A DNA stretch of 64,000 bases. Source: JAOUEA01 sp038249195 (GTDB lineage Bacteria > Actinomycetota > UBA4738 > HRBIN12). A program made the translations under genes and the position numbers. Positions 8,401-15,775 of this stretch are shown here, one piece after another. Numbering within the stretch: position 1 is the first letter of the stretch; each line of letters begins with the position of its first letter. Below the pieces are notes generated by a model that was not told the DNA's origin, searched no databases, and worked only from the letters and a program-made list of their open reading frames with translations. The DNA lies in contig JBBRWM010000007.1 of assembly GCA_038249195.1 (NCBI GenBank), positions 1 to 64,000 on the forward strand. The letters run 5' to 3'.

Positions 8401-9393
8401 TCAGGCGGGCGGGCGTCCGCGCGCCCAGAGGTCGTCGCTCGCCCAGTGCCCCACGATCACCTTGTCGGGGTCCTGCCCGCGGACCGTGGCGAGCCGCAGC
8501 GCCAGCATCTGCAGGCGCACCGTCAGCGGGATCTGGGCCAGCATCGGCGGCATCGGCCAAGGTTCATGTAGATCGGTCACGCTCAGTCCCTCCGACCGGG
8601 CGGCGTCGCCGATGGCCGTGAGGAACCCACCCGCGTTGGGAGGGGTCAGTGTGATGAGATGGTCGCCGCCCTTCAGCGGAACGGCCGACCCGTGGAGCAG
8701 GTATTCGACGTCGTACCCCTCGGCGAGTACCCGCGCCCCCTCGCGGGCCTTCAGGGCTCCTTCCCGCGCCGTGACGGAGGCCGGGCCCGCGCCGGCGAAG
8801 ACGATGACCCTCGCGTCGGCGGGCACGGCGTCGGTGCCGGGTCCATCGATGGCGCCGGCCACGGCTTCGGGGAGATCCGTGAGGGTGTCGGGCGAGAAGC
8901 TCTGAGCGCCGAGCTGCTGCGCGAGCATCGCGAGCACCGTGAGGGTCGCGGTGTAACTCACGGTGTAGGTCTCGGCCGTCTCTCGCTCCACCGTTTCGAT
9001 GGCGTCGGGGAAGCCGGCACCGCGGCGCGTGATCATCACCACGCCGAGGCCGGCACCGAAGACCGCCGCGCGGGCGGCCAGCGGGAACGAGCTCTCCGCC
9101 GTGTGGGTGATGACGATGACGCCGTCCTGCGGTCCCACGATCGGTGCCCAATCCACGAAATGCATCGAGGGGATCGCTTGGGCGGCCCGCCCCGCCTCCT
9201 GCAGCATCGCGGCGCCCAGCTCCGCGGCGTGGTGGCTCGTGCCGGTTCCCACGAGCCAGATCCGGTGCGAGCGATGGAGGCCCTGCGCCGTGGCGTGCAC
9301 CTGAGCCTGGACCTCGCCCGAGGAGATGATCCGACGCAGCTCCTGCGGCTGGGATCGGATCTGTCGTTCGAGCGCCGTCTCGTCCGTGGGCAT
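8401..9393 (-). CDS. SIS-domain sugar isomerase/deaminase (GlmS-like, no glutaminase domain)
   Basis: A 330-aa protein with two sugar-isomerase (SIS) domains. The first contains WLVGTGTSHHAAELGAAML and a VITHTAESSFP stretch in the place of the phosphosugar-binding Ser/Thr loop. The second contains VFAGAGPASVTAREGALKA and the GlmS-type ALKAREG segment. There is no N-terminal amidotransferase domain, so it cannot be a normal GlmS. Glucosamine-6-phosphate deaminase-like or AgaS/FrlB-like enzymes are possible. I prefer ATG 9393 because AGGAGG lies just upstream and a TAGGCT -10 sits at about 9433-9428. An in-frame TTG at 9426 is an alternative. It is divergent from the RTX-repeat gene. Confidence 0.75.
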   Translation of the reverse strand: MPTDETALERQIRSQPQELRRIISSGEVQAQVHATAQGLHRSHRIWLVGTGTSHHAAELGAAMLQEAGRAAQAIPSMHFVDWAPIVGPQDGVIVITHTAESSFPLAARAAVFGAGLGVVMITRRGAGFPDAIETVERETAETYTVSYTATLTVLAMLAQQLGAQSFSPDTLTDLPEAVAGAIDGPGTDAVPADARVIVFAGAGPASVTAREGALKAREGARVLAEGYDVEYLLHGSAVPLKGGDHLITLTPPNAGGFLTAIGDAARSEGLSVTDLHEPWPMPPMLAQIPLTVRLQMLALRLATVRGQDPDKVIVGHWASDDLWARGRPPA

Positions 9394-9560
9394 GGGGCCT
9401 CCTGGCTCGCCGGTCGTGGTGACCAAGCCTAGAGCCCAAACGGTGGGTTCGCCCGAACCGGACCCGGCAGTGCAGCCTGAGCTTGACGGTTGCGTTTGTC
9501 CCCCGTGATACCTACGCTATCCGCTCATACTCATTCGGGGCAGACGAAAGGATCGGACGT
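9394..9560. promoter_or_regulatory. Divergent promoter region with inverted repeat
   Basis: This spacer lies between the SIS gene (leftward) and the RTX-type gene (rightward). It holds the inverted repeat GGTTCG-CC-CGAACC at 9446-9459, a possible rightward -35 TTGACG at 9483-9488, and a weak TGATAC 17 nt later. A leftward TAGGCT -10 lies at 9433-9428. The inverted repeat could be an operator shared by both genes. That is inference from position only. Confidence 0.35.
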
Positions 9561-10289
9561 ATGGCACGTGGACGACTGAGGCGCTTGGCGATCACGATGG
9601 CGGGCCTGGCGGTCCTGTTGGCGCTGCCGGCGTCGGCTGGAACCGCAGGAGCCGCCGCGACCTCGCACGGCGCGCATGCCCCGAAGGGAAAGTGCACGAT
9701 CGTGGGGACGCCGGGCAACGACGTACTGCATGGCACGCCGCATGCGGACGTGATCTGCGGGCTCGCCGGCAACGACAAGATCAACGGCCGGGGCGGGAAC
9801 GACATCATCCTGGGCGGCAAGGGCAAAGACACCCTGATCGGCAGCATCGGCGACGACATCTTGAAGGGTGGCCCGGGCAATGACATCGCCTACGGCGGTC
9901 TCGGCGACGACATCCTGCGCGGCGGAGACAAGAAGGATCGCCTCTACGGGAACCAGGGCGACGACCGGCTGCGGGGCGAGCGAGGGTTCGACCTCGTGGT
10001 TGGCGGCCTCGGTGACGACATCATGTCCGGGGGAGACAAGCGCGACGTGATGCGCGGGGCCAAGGGCGATGACGTCATGTTCGGCGGTCACGGCAAGGAC
10101 ATGGTGTCGGGTGGTCTGGGCAACGACCACATCGTGGGCGGCACCGAGGTGGATGTCCTCAACGGGCGCGCAGGAGACGACATCGTCGACGGCGTGGACG
10201 GGGCGCCCGGCGACCTCGTTCGCGGCCAGAGCGGCACGGACACGTGCACGGGCGACGCTGGCGACACGTTGGTCACGTGCGAGCCCTGA
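9561..10289 (+). CDS. Secreted RTX-type calcium-binding repeat protein
   Basis: A 242-aa protein with a signal peptide at residues 1 to about 30 (MARGRLRRLA, then a hydrophobic core ending ALPASAG). From residue 49 to 210 it consists of about 18 back-to-back nonapeptides of the RTX form GGxGxDxLx, such as GGLGDDILR and GGPGNDIAY. Repeats of this kind fold into a calcium-binding parallel beta-roll. There is no catalytic domain, and few residues are left outside the repeats, so it is a stand-alone repeat protein. Four cysteines flank the array (C45, C66, C232, C240). The start at 9561 follows AAAGGA and leads straight into the signal peptide. Function unknown. A surface or extracellular structural role is likely. 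Confidence 0.85.
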   Translation: MARGRLRRLAITMAGLAVLLALPASAGTAGAAATSHGAHAPKGKCTIVGTPGNDVLHGTPHADVICGLAGNDKINGRGGNDIILGGKGKDTLIGSIGDDILKGGPGNDIAYGGLGDDILRGGDKKDRLYGNQGDDRLRGERGFDLVVGGLGDDIMSGGDKRDVMRGAKGDDVMFGGHGKDMVSGGLGNDHIVGGTEVDVLNGRAGDDIVDGVDGAPGDLVRGQSGTDTCTGDAGDTLVTCEP

Positions 10290-10312
10290 GCCCTCGCGTT
10301 CTTGAGAACCAC

Positions 10313-10345
10313 GAAGGCCCGTCCGGTTCGCCCGGACGGGCCTTC
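10313..10345. terminator. Bidirectional intrinsic terminator between RTX gene and lexA
   Basis: A perfect 14-bp stem GAAGGCCCGTCCGG (10313-10326) pairs with 10332-10345 around a 5-nt loop. It sits between the converging RTX-type gene and lexA. There is no long T-run, which is common for actinobacterial terminators. Confidence 0.8.
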
Positions 10346-10371
10346 TGACATCGATCGTTCCAGGCGGCCGC

Positions 10372-10986
10372 TCAGAGCTTGCGCATCACCGCGACGACCT
10401 TGCCGAGGATCCGACCATCGAGCATCTCGAACGGCTCGAGGGCGGCGTTCTCGGGGATCAGCATGACTCGGTCGCCGTCGTGACCCAGGCGCTTCACCGT
10501 TGCTTCGTCTTCGGCTGGGCCGGGCAGGAGCGCGGCCACGATGTCGCCGTCGCGCGCATGATCTTGGGCGCGGATCACCACGAGGTCGCCGTCGAAGATG
10601 CCTGCGCCGATCATGGAGTCGCCCGCTACCGTGAGCGCGAAGTGCTCCGTGCCGTCGGCGAAGTCCTGGGGCACGGCCACGTACGCGTCGGTCTCCTCGA
10701 CCGCGAGGAGGGGGGTGCCGGCCGCGATCCGGCCGAGGAGCGGCACGGCGACTGCGTCGGCCTTGGGCCGCTCCAGCGTCATGGCTCGGGGCTTCGTCGG
10801 GTCCTTGTGCAGGAGTCCCATGCGCTCGAGGTTGGCGAGCTGGGCGTGCACGCTCGAGGATGACGTGAGGCCGACGGCCTCGCCGATCTCACGGACCGTC
10901 GGGGGGTAGCCGCGGTCTCGCACGGTCTCCGCGATCACGTCGAGGATCCGCTGCTGGCGCGGGGTGGTGGACGTCGTGTCAGACAT
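10372..10986 (-). CDS. lexA: SOS repressor LexA
   Basis: Repressor of the DNA-damage response, inactivated by RecA-stimulated self-cleavage. An N-terminal winged-helix domain (about residues 10-70, QQRILDVIAETVRDRGYPPT) precedes the S24 peptidase domain. The Ala89-Gly90 cleavage site lies in GRIAAGTPL. The catalytic Ser is S124 (GDSMIGAGI) and the Lys is K165 (EATVKRL). ATG 10986 is preceded by AGAGGAGG at a good distance and gives 204 aa. A longer in-frame opening would run through the promoter. The upstream spacer carries two LexA boxes, so autoregulation is expected. Confidence 0.95.
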   Translation of the reverse strand: MSDTTSTTPRQQRILDVIAETVRDRGYPPTVREIGEAVGLTSSSSVHAQLANLERMGLLHKDPTKPRAMTLERPKADAVAVPLLGRIAAGTPLLAVEETDAYVAVPQDFADGTEHFALTVAGDSMIGAGIFDGDLVVIRAQDHARDGDIVAALLPGPAEDEATVKRLGHDGDRVMLIPENAALEPFEMLDGRILGKVVAVMRKL

Positions 10987-11014
10987 GCTCACTAGCCTCC
11001 TCTTGGATGACGCG

Positions 11015-11043
11015 ACGCTAGCAGCGCGGCGGGAGGGATGCAA
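11015..11043 (-). promoter_or_regulatory. Predicted lexA promoter
   Basis: Read leftward, TTGCAT (11043-11038) and TAGCGT (11020-11015) are separated by exactly 17 bp. The first LexA box (11041-11054) covers the -35 hexamer, which would let LexA block its own transcription. Confidence 0.55.
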
Positions 11044-11054
11044 ACATATGTTCG
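11041..11054. promoter_or_regulatory. LexA box 1 (CAAACATATGTTCG)
   Basis: Matches the Gram-positive/actinobacterial SOS box CGAACnnnnGTTCG at 9 of 10 defined positions. It overlaps the predicted -35 of lexA. Confidence 0.8.
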
Positions 11055-11063
11055 ATTCAACCC

Positions 11064-11092
11064 TTGACACCGAACAGGTGTTCGGGCACAGT
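11064..11092 (+). promoter_or_regulatory. Predicted promoter of the LysM gene
   Basis: TTGACA at 11064-11069 is followed after exactly 17 bp by CACAGT at 11087-11092. The LysM gene's GTG at 11099 lies 7 nt past the -10, so the mRNA would be leaderless. LexA box 2 fills the spacer between the two hexamers. Confidence 0.6.
11071..11084. promoter_or_regulatory. LexA box 2 (CGAACAGGTGTTCG)
   Basis: Perfect match to CGAACnnnnGTTCG, placed between the -35 and -10 of the LysM gene promoter. Its centre is 30 bp from that of box 1. Confidence 0.87.
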
Positions 11093-11098
11093 GCCAGG

Positions 11099-11413
11099 GT
11101 GACTCGACCCCAGGTTCGCCGCCGCCGCGTGACGCTCACGGCCGCCGCCGTGCTCGCAACCCTCGCGTTGCTAGGGCCGGTGTCGCGCGCCGTGGCCGGG
11201 CCCGGCGCGGTCCCCCGCGCCCCCTCGGACATGCGGCCCGCGGCCCTGCACAGCTACGTCGTGCGTTCGGGAGACACGGTGTGGAGCATCGCCGGGCGCT
11301 TGGCGCCGGGCGCGGATCCCCGCGTGACGGTGACGCGGATCCTCGCCGCCAACCGCGTAGACCCGGGGTCGCTGAGACCGGGGCAAGTGCTCGTCCTTCC
11401 GAGCCTCGCCTGA
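11099..11413 (+). CDS. LysM membrane protein, candidate SOS-induced cell-division inhibitor (YneA/ChiZ-like)
   Basis: A 104-aa protein with a short basic cytoplasmic tail (RPQVRRRR), one transmembrane helix at about residues 11-33, and one LysM peptidoglycan-binding domain at about 53-101 (YVVRSGDTVWSIAGRL to GQVLVLP). It is divergent from lexA and followed by nrdR, the same order as lexA, the LysM protein Rv2719c (ChiZ) and nrdR in Mycobacterium tuberculosis. Bacillus YneA has the same TM-plus-LysM design and halts division during SOS. A perfect LexA box lies in its promoter. The start is GTG 11099, positioned for a leaderless transcript. The longer open frame upstream runs through the promoter and operators and is not used. 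Function is inferred from context and architecture. Confidence 0.8.
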   Translation: MTRPQVRRRRVTLTAAAVLATLALLGPVSRAVAGPGAVPRAPSDMRPAALHSYVVRSGDTVWSIAGRLAPGADPRVTVTRILAANRVDPGSLRPGQVLVLPSLA

Positions 11414-11423
11414 CGGGGCCTCC

Positions 11424-11452
11424 TTGACGCGTCTACATCGTGCGGGTACCGT
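11424..11452 (+). promoter_or_regulatory. Predicted nrdR promoter
   Basis: TTGACG (11424-11429) and TACCGT (11447-11452) are separated by 17 bp. The start point would be near 11459, leaving a leader of about 29 nt that contains the palindrome CCACA-TCT-TGTGG at 11464-11476. Confidence 0.55.
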
Positions 11453-11487
11453 GCGGTCCGCCACCACATCTTGTGGCTCCCGCCCAG

Positions 11488-11964
11488 ATGAGATGCCCTT
11501 GGTGCAGTGCCGACGACGACCGCGTGGTCGACTCGCGGCCCGCCGAGGGTGGGCTGGCGATCCGCCGCCGCCGCGTCTGTCGCGCCTGTGGGCGCCGCTA
11601 CAGCACCTTCGAGCGCGTGGAGGACGTAGGGCTCGTCGTGATCAAGCGCGACGGATCCAAGGCGCCGTTCGATCGAGAAAAGGTGGCCGGGAGCATCCGG
11701 AAGGCCCTCAAGAACCGTCCCGTCACCAACGATCAGGTCGCGCGTCTCGTCGACCGGGTGGAGGAACGGATGCGCCGCAAGGGCCCGGCGGTCTCTTCGG
11801 AGCAGATCGGGGTCGCGGTCCTCGCCGACCTCGCCAAGCTCGATCAGGTGGCCTACATCCGGTTCGCGAGCGTCTACAAGGACTTCCAGGGGATCTCGGA
11901 CTTCCAGGAAGAGCTCACGTCCTTGCGGAAGAAGGAACCGGCGAAACGCCGCCCAAAGCCATAG
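11488..11964 (+). CDS. nrdR: Transcriptional repressor NrdR
   Basis: Nucleotide-sensing repressor of ribonucleotide reductase genes. The N-terminal zinc ribbon uses C3, C6 (MRCPWC) and C31, C34 (CRACGRR). An ATP-cone domain covers about residues 48-138 and binds ATP or dATP. At 158 aa it is full length. ATG 11488 puts the MRCPWC motif at the N-terminus as in the family. Longer frames upstream are not conserved. Its likely target is nrdJ, 284 bp downstream, which is preceded by two NrdR-box sequences. Confidence 0.95.
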   Translation: MRCPWCSADDDRVVDSRPAEGGLAIRRRRVCRACGRRYSTFERVEDVGLVVIKRDGSKAPFDREKVAGSIRKALKNRPVTNDQVARLVDRVEERMRRKGPAVSSEQIGVAVLADLAKLDQVAYIRFASVYKDFQGISDFQEELTSLRKKEPAKRRPKP

Positions 11965-12096
11965 GAGCTGCCTGAGCCGAAGGCCTCGAATCGAGAGCGA
12001 TGCGGATCGGGGGTTTCCACAGCTTCTCCGCTGTCGATCCACCGCCCGCAGCGGTAGCGTTCCCGGGTCGGGGCCGGAAGTAACCATCGCAGAGCG

Positions 12097-12144
12097 ACAC
12101 AAGATATAGTGGTATGCAAGGAAGATAGCCCCAAGGAATGGTGT
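12097..12144. promoter_or_regulatory. Pair of NrdR boxes upstream of nrdJ
   Basis: ACACAAGATATAGTGG at 12097-12112 matches the known NrdR box acaCwAtATaTwGtgt at 14 of 16 positions. A weaker copy, CCCCAAGGAATGGTGT, at 12129-12144 matches at about 10. The two are 32 bp apart, the spacing usual for paired NrdR boxes. Box 1 contains TATAGT, which could itself be the nrdJ -10, so repressor binding would cover the promoter. The rest of the 284-bp spacer holds no other gene that I can see. Confidence 0.65.
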
Positions 12145-12248
12145 TGAACCACTTGACCTCGCTCCGCGGGAGGGCGAGAATCACGAGCGCGTAATTACAT
12201 CGACGGCCGTCTCCCCAGCGGCCGCCGAGGAACCCGGGAGGAGGGGCA

Positions 12249-15011
12249 ATGGCGACGAAAGAGGGCGACGTCGAGGTCCGCGAGGGGCTGACGTTCAAGC
12301 GGTACTTCACCACGGAGGGGACACACCCGTTCGACGACACCGATTGGGAGGTGCGCGACGCGGTGATCCCCAACTACAAGGAAGGTGGTAACGCCTTCGA
12401 GCAGCGCGACGTGGAGTTCCCGGCGTCGTGGTCGCAGAACGCCACGAACATCGTGGCGCAGAAATACTTCCGGGGGACGCTCGGGACCCCGCAGCGCGAG
12501 TCCTCCGTCCGCCAGCTCACCGGCCGCGTGGTCGACACCATCCGCGGCTGGGGCGAGAAGAACGGCTACTTCGCCACGTCCATCGACGCCCAGGTCTTCG
12601 CCGAGGAGCTGACCCACCTCGTGCTCACCCAGAAGGCGGCGTTCAACTCGCCCGTCTGGTTCAACGTCGGCGTGCCCGACACCCCCCAGCAGTGCTCGGC
12701 GTGCTTCATCCTCGCGGTGGACGACCACATGAGCTCGATCCTCAACTGGTACGTGGAGGAAGGCACGATCTTCAAGGGCGGCTCGGGCTCGGGGGTCAAC
12801 CTGTCGAAGATCCGCTCGTCCAAGGAGTCGCTCGCCGGCGGCGGCACGGCCTCGGGCCCCGTGAGCTTCATGCGCGGCGCCGACGCCAGCGCGGGGACCA
12901 TCAAGTCCGGCGGCAAGACGCGTCGCGCCGCCAAGATGGTGATCCTGAACGTCGATCACCCCGACGTCGAGGACTTCATCTGGTGCAAGGCCAACGAAGA
13001 GCAGAAGGCCCGCGCCCTCCGTGACGCCGGGTTCGACATGGATCTCGACGGCAAGGACAGCGCGTCGATCCAGTATCAGAACGCGAACAACTCCGTGCGC
13101 GTCACGGACGCCTTCATGCAGGCGTACGAGCAGGACCAAGACTGGCGGTTGAAGGCCATCATCTCCGATGAGACGGTGGCTACCGTGCGCGCGCGGGGCC
13201 TGATGCGTCAGATGGCCGAAGCCGCCTGGCAGTGCGCCGACCCGGGGATGCAGTACGACACCACCATCAACGAGTGGCACACGTGCCCGGCGTCGGGCCG
13301 CATCAACGGATCGAACCCGTGCAGCGAGTACATGCATCTGGACAACAGCGCCTGCAACCTGGCGTCGCTGAACCTCATGAAGTTCCTGAACGAGGACGGA
13401 TCGTTCGACGTCGCGAGCTTCAGGCACGCCGTGGAGATCGTGTTCTCCGCCCAGGAGATGCTCGTGACCGAGTCCAGCTACCCCACGGAGAAGATCAAGG
13501 ACAACGCCCGGGCGTATCGCCAGCTGGGCCTCGGCTACGCCAACCTCGGGGCCTTGCTCATGGCGAGGGGCGTCGCCTACGACTCCGACGCGGGTCGCGC
13601 GTGGGCCGCCGCCATCACCGCCATCATGACGGGCCACGCGTATCGGACCTCCGCTCGGATCGCGGACGTGATGGGACCCTTCGAGGGATACGCACCCAAT
13701 GCCGACGCGATGCTCCGCGTCATCCGCAAGCATCGGGCCGCGGCCGACGAGATTGATGCCGAGCTGGTGCCCGAGGGCATGCTCACGTCGGCGAAGCAGG
13801 CGTGGGACGAGGCGATCGACCTCGGGGGCTCGCACGGCTACCGCAACGCACAGGCGTCGGTGCTGGCGCCTACCGGCACCATCGGCCTCATGATGGACTG
13901 CGACACCACCGGCATCGAGCCCGAGCTGGCCCTCGTGAAGACCAAGAAGCTTGTCGGCGGCGGCACCATGCAGTTCGTGAATCAGACCGTGCCGCGCGCA
14001 CTCGATCGCCTGGGGTACAGCGCCGAGCAGATCGACGACATCGTCGCCTACATCGCCGAGCATAATTCCGTGACCGACGCGCCGCACCTTGCGCGGGAGC
14101 ATTATTCGGTGTTCGACACGGCGATGGGAGCTGAGCCCATCCACTACATGGGACACGTGCGGATGATGGCGGCCGCGCAGCCGTTCATCTCCGGCGCCAT
14201 CTCCAAGACGGTGAACATGCCCGAGGAGGCGACGGTCGAGGAGGTCGAACGGCTGTTCGTGGAGTCGTGGAAGCTCGGGCTGAAGGCGGTGGCGATCTAC
14301 CGGGACAACTGCAAGGTGGCCCAGCCGCTGTCGGCGGACAAGAAGAAGGGCGCGGCCGCGCGCACGGACGTCGGATCCGAGCGCGCACAGCCCGTGCGCA
14401 AGCGCCTGCCCATGTCCCGTCCTTCCAAGACCACCTCGTTCCAGGTGGGCGACGCCGAGGGCTACATCATCGCCGGCAACTATCCCGACGACGGCCTGGG
14501 GGAGATCTTCCTGAAGACCTCCAAGCAGGGGTCCACCCTCAGCGGCGTCATGGACGCCTTCTCCATCGCCATCTCGATCGGCCTGCAGTACGGGGTGCCG
14601 CTCGAGACCTACGTCTCCAAGTTCATCAACATGAAGTTCGAGCCGAGCGGGATGACCAACGATCCGGACATCCGCTTCGCGTCGTCCCTGCTGGACTACG
14701 TGTTCCGCCGACTGGCGCTTGACAATCTCGCTACCGAGACACGCGAGGGCCTCGGTATCCGCTCCATCTCGGAGCGGACCGAGACGGCTCAGCTGGAGGT
14801 AGGCGGCGAGCGTCCGCCCGAGGTTCCCGACGAGGTGCTTGCGCCCGCCGCGCAGACCGAGGGCGGCGCGCCCGTGCTGCTCGACGTCGCGGAGCGCGCC
14901 GGGGCCAAGACGTCGGATGCCCCCCTCTGCTACTCGTGCGGGTCGAAGATGCAGCCGGCGGGATCGTGCTACGTCTGCTCGAGTTGCGGAAGTACCAGCG
15001 GCTGCTCGTAG
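12249..15011 (+). CDS. nrdJ: Vitamin B12-dependent (class II) ribonucleotide reductase NrdJ
   Basis: Reduces ribonucleotides to deoxyribonucleotides with adenosylcobalamin as radical generator and no oxygen requirement. The 920-aa protein shows the RNR barrel segments FNSPVWFNVG followed by QQCSACF, then NPCSEY (C358) and LAPTGTIG. The C-terminal tail (from about residue 895) is a Cys-rich zinc-binding region (CYSCGSKM, CYVCSSCGS) that probably also supplies the reducing thiols. It follows a strong GGGAGGAGGGG Shine-Dalgarno. NrdR boxes upstream and the nrdR neighbour indicate regulation by deoxynucleotide status. I saw no cobalamin-riboswitch signature in the leader. Confidence 0.95.
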   Translation: MATKEGDVEVREGLTFKRYFTTEGTHPFDDTDWEVRDAVIPNYKEGGNAFEQRDVEFPASWSQNATNIVAQKYFRGTLGTPQRESSVRQLTGRVVDTIRGWGEKNGYFATSIDAQVFAEELTHLVLTQKAAFNSPVWFNVGVPDTPQQCSACFILAVDDHMSSILNWYVEEGTIFKGGSGSGVNLSKIRSSKESLAGGGTASGPVSFMRGADASAGTIKSGGKTRRAAKMVILNVDHPDVEDFIWCKANEEQKARALRDAGFDMDLDGKDSASIQYQNANNSVRVTDAFMQAYEQDQDWRLKAIISDETVATVRARGLMRQMAEAAWQCADPGMQYDTTINEWHTCPASGRINGSNPCSEYMHLDNSACNLASLNLMKFLNEDGSFDVASFRHAVEIVFSAQEMLVTESSYPTEKIKDNARAYRQLGLGYANLGALLMARGVAYDSDAGRAWAAAITAIMTGHAYRTSARIADVMGPFEGYAPNADAMLRVIRKHRAAADEIDAELVPEGMLTSAKQAWDEAIDLGGSHGYRNAQASVLAPTGTIGLMMDCDTTGIEPELALVKTKKLVGGGTMQFVNQTVPRALDRLGYSAEQIDDIVAYIAEHNSVTDAPHLAREHYSVFDTAMGAEPIHYMGHVRMMAAAQPFISGAISKTVNMPEEATVEEVERLFVESWKLGLKAVAIYRDNCKVAQPLSADKKKGAAARTDVGSERAQPVRKRLPMSRPSKTTSFQVGDAEGYIIAGNYPDDGLGEIFLKTSKQGSTLSGVMDAFSIAISIGLQYGVPLETYVSKFINMKFEPSGMTNDPDIRFASSLLDYVFRRLALDNLATETREGLGIRSISERTETAQLEVGGERPPEVPDEVLAPAAQTEGGAPVLLDVAERAGAKTSDAPLCYSCGSKMQPAGSCYVCSSCGSTSGCS

Positions 15012-15020
15012 GGTAGGCGG

Positions 15021-15398
15021 GTGGCAGACGAAGGCGGTCGGCTCGTGGGGTTGCACCACGTCCAGCTCGCCATGCCGGCCGGGGAAGAGGAGGCGGCGCG
15101 GCTGTTCTACGGCACGGTGCTGGGCCTCTCGGAGATCCCGCGCCCGCCCGCCCTCTCGCCCGAGGGCGGGGTTTGGTTCGTGCGTGGGGAGCTGGAGGTC
15201 CACCTCGGCGTGGAGGAGCGGTTCTCGCCGGCCGTGAAAGCACACCCGGCGTTCCTCGTCGAGGGGATCGAAGACGTGCGGACGCGGATCGAGGGCGCTG
15301 GGTACCGAGTCACCGACACCGTGCAGCTGGAGGGGTATCACCGCATCTACGTCCGCGATCCGTTCGGGAACCGCGTGGAGCTGATCGAGCCGGCGTGA
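15021..15398 (+). CDS. VOC/glyoxalase-family protein (first of tandem pair)
   Basis: A 125-aa single-domain vicinal-oxygen-chelate protein with two beta-alpha-beta-beta-beta modules. It shows GLHHVQLAMPAG at the start, LEVHLGVEE in the middle and YVRDPFGNRVELIE at the end. Possible metal ligands are the His of HHVQ, the His of EVHLGVE and the Glu of VELIE. Substrate unknown. VOC proteins include glyoxalases, dioxygenases and fosfomycin-type resistance proteins, and the motifs do not choose between them. It starts 9 bp after nrdJ, and its stop overlaps the start of a second VOC gene. Confidence 0.75.
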   Translation: MADEGGRLVGLHHVQLAMPAGEEEAARLFYGTVLGLSEIPRPPALSPEGGVWFVRGELEVHLGVEERFSPAVKAHPAFLVEGIEDVRTRIEGAGYRVTDTVQLEGYHRIYVRDPFGNRVELIEPA

Positions 15399-15775
15399 GC
15401 GTCCGCTGGTCCGTCGAGGGGTTCCATCACGTGCAGCTGGCCATGCCCCCTGGACGTGAGCTGGACGCCGAGGCCTTCTACGTGGGCTCGCTGGGCTTCG
15501 CGCGCGTTCCCAAGCCGGAGCATCTTCGAGCGCGCGGCGGGTGCTGGTTCCGCTCGGGTAGCGCGGAGCTGCACCTCGGAGTCGAGCCCGGGTTCTCGGC
15601 TTCGGCCAAGGCGCATCCGGCGCTGCTCGTCCACGGTCTGGCAGCTCTTCGAGCCGCCCTCGAACGGCAAGGGCGGCGCGTCGAGGACGACGCCGAGCTC
15701 GACGGACACGAACGGTGCTACGTGCGCGACCCGTTCGGCAACCGGCTGGAGCTCATCGAGGAGGTCGAGGCCTGA
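15395..15775 (+). CDS. VOC/glyoxalase-family protein (second of tandem pair)
   Basis: A 126-aa VOC protein clearly related to the preceding gene. It shares FHHVQLAMPPG near the start, the central ELHLGVE(P)GFS, KAHPA(L)LV and the terminal YVRDPFGNRLELIE. GTG 15395 overlaps the previous stop (GTGA), and its own TGA overlaps the dut ATG (TGATG). The pair probably arose by local duplication and may form a heterodimer or two related homodimers. No substrate can be named from sequence. Confidence 0.75.
   Translation: MSVRWSVEGFHHVQLAMPPGRELDAEAFYVGSLGFARVPKPEHLRARGGCWFRSGSAELHLGVEPGFSASAKAHPALLVHGLAALRAALERQGRRVEDDAELDGHERCYVRDPFGNRLELIEEVEA

Noticed and set aside
11464..11476. Palindrome CCACA-TCT-TGTGG in the nrdR leader as an NrdR box
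   Set aside because: The half-site spacing is 3 bp shorter than the NrdR consensus, and the A/T core is missing. It is only mentioned as a leader palindrome.
11965..12248. Cobalamin riboswitch upstream of the B12-dependent RNR
   Set aside because: I looked for the conserved B12-box-type core and saw none. The spacer is explained by a promoter, NrdR boxes and the Shine-Dalgarno.
12195..15341. A reverse-strand open frame of over 1000 codons antisense to nrdJ
   Set aside because: It is the shadow frame created by G/C third positions. Composition is His/Arg/Gly-rich with no family motif, while the forward strand encodes an unmistakable class II RNR.
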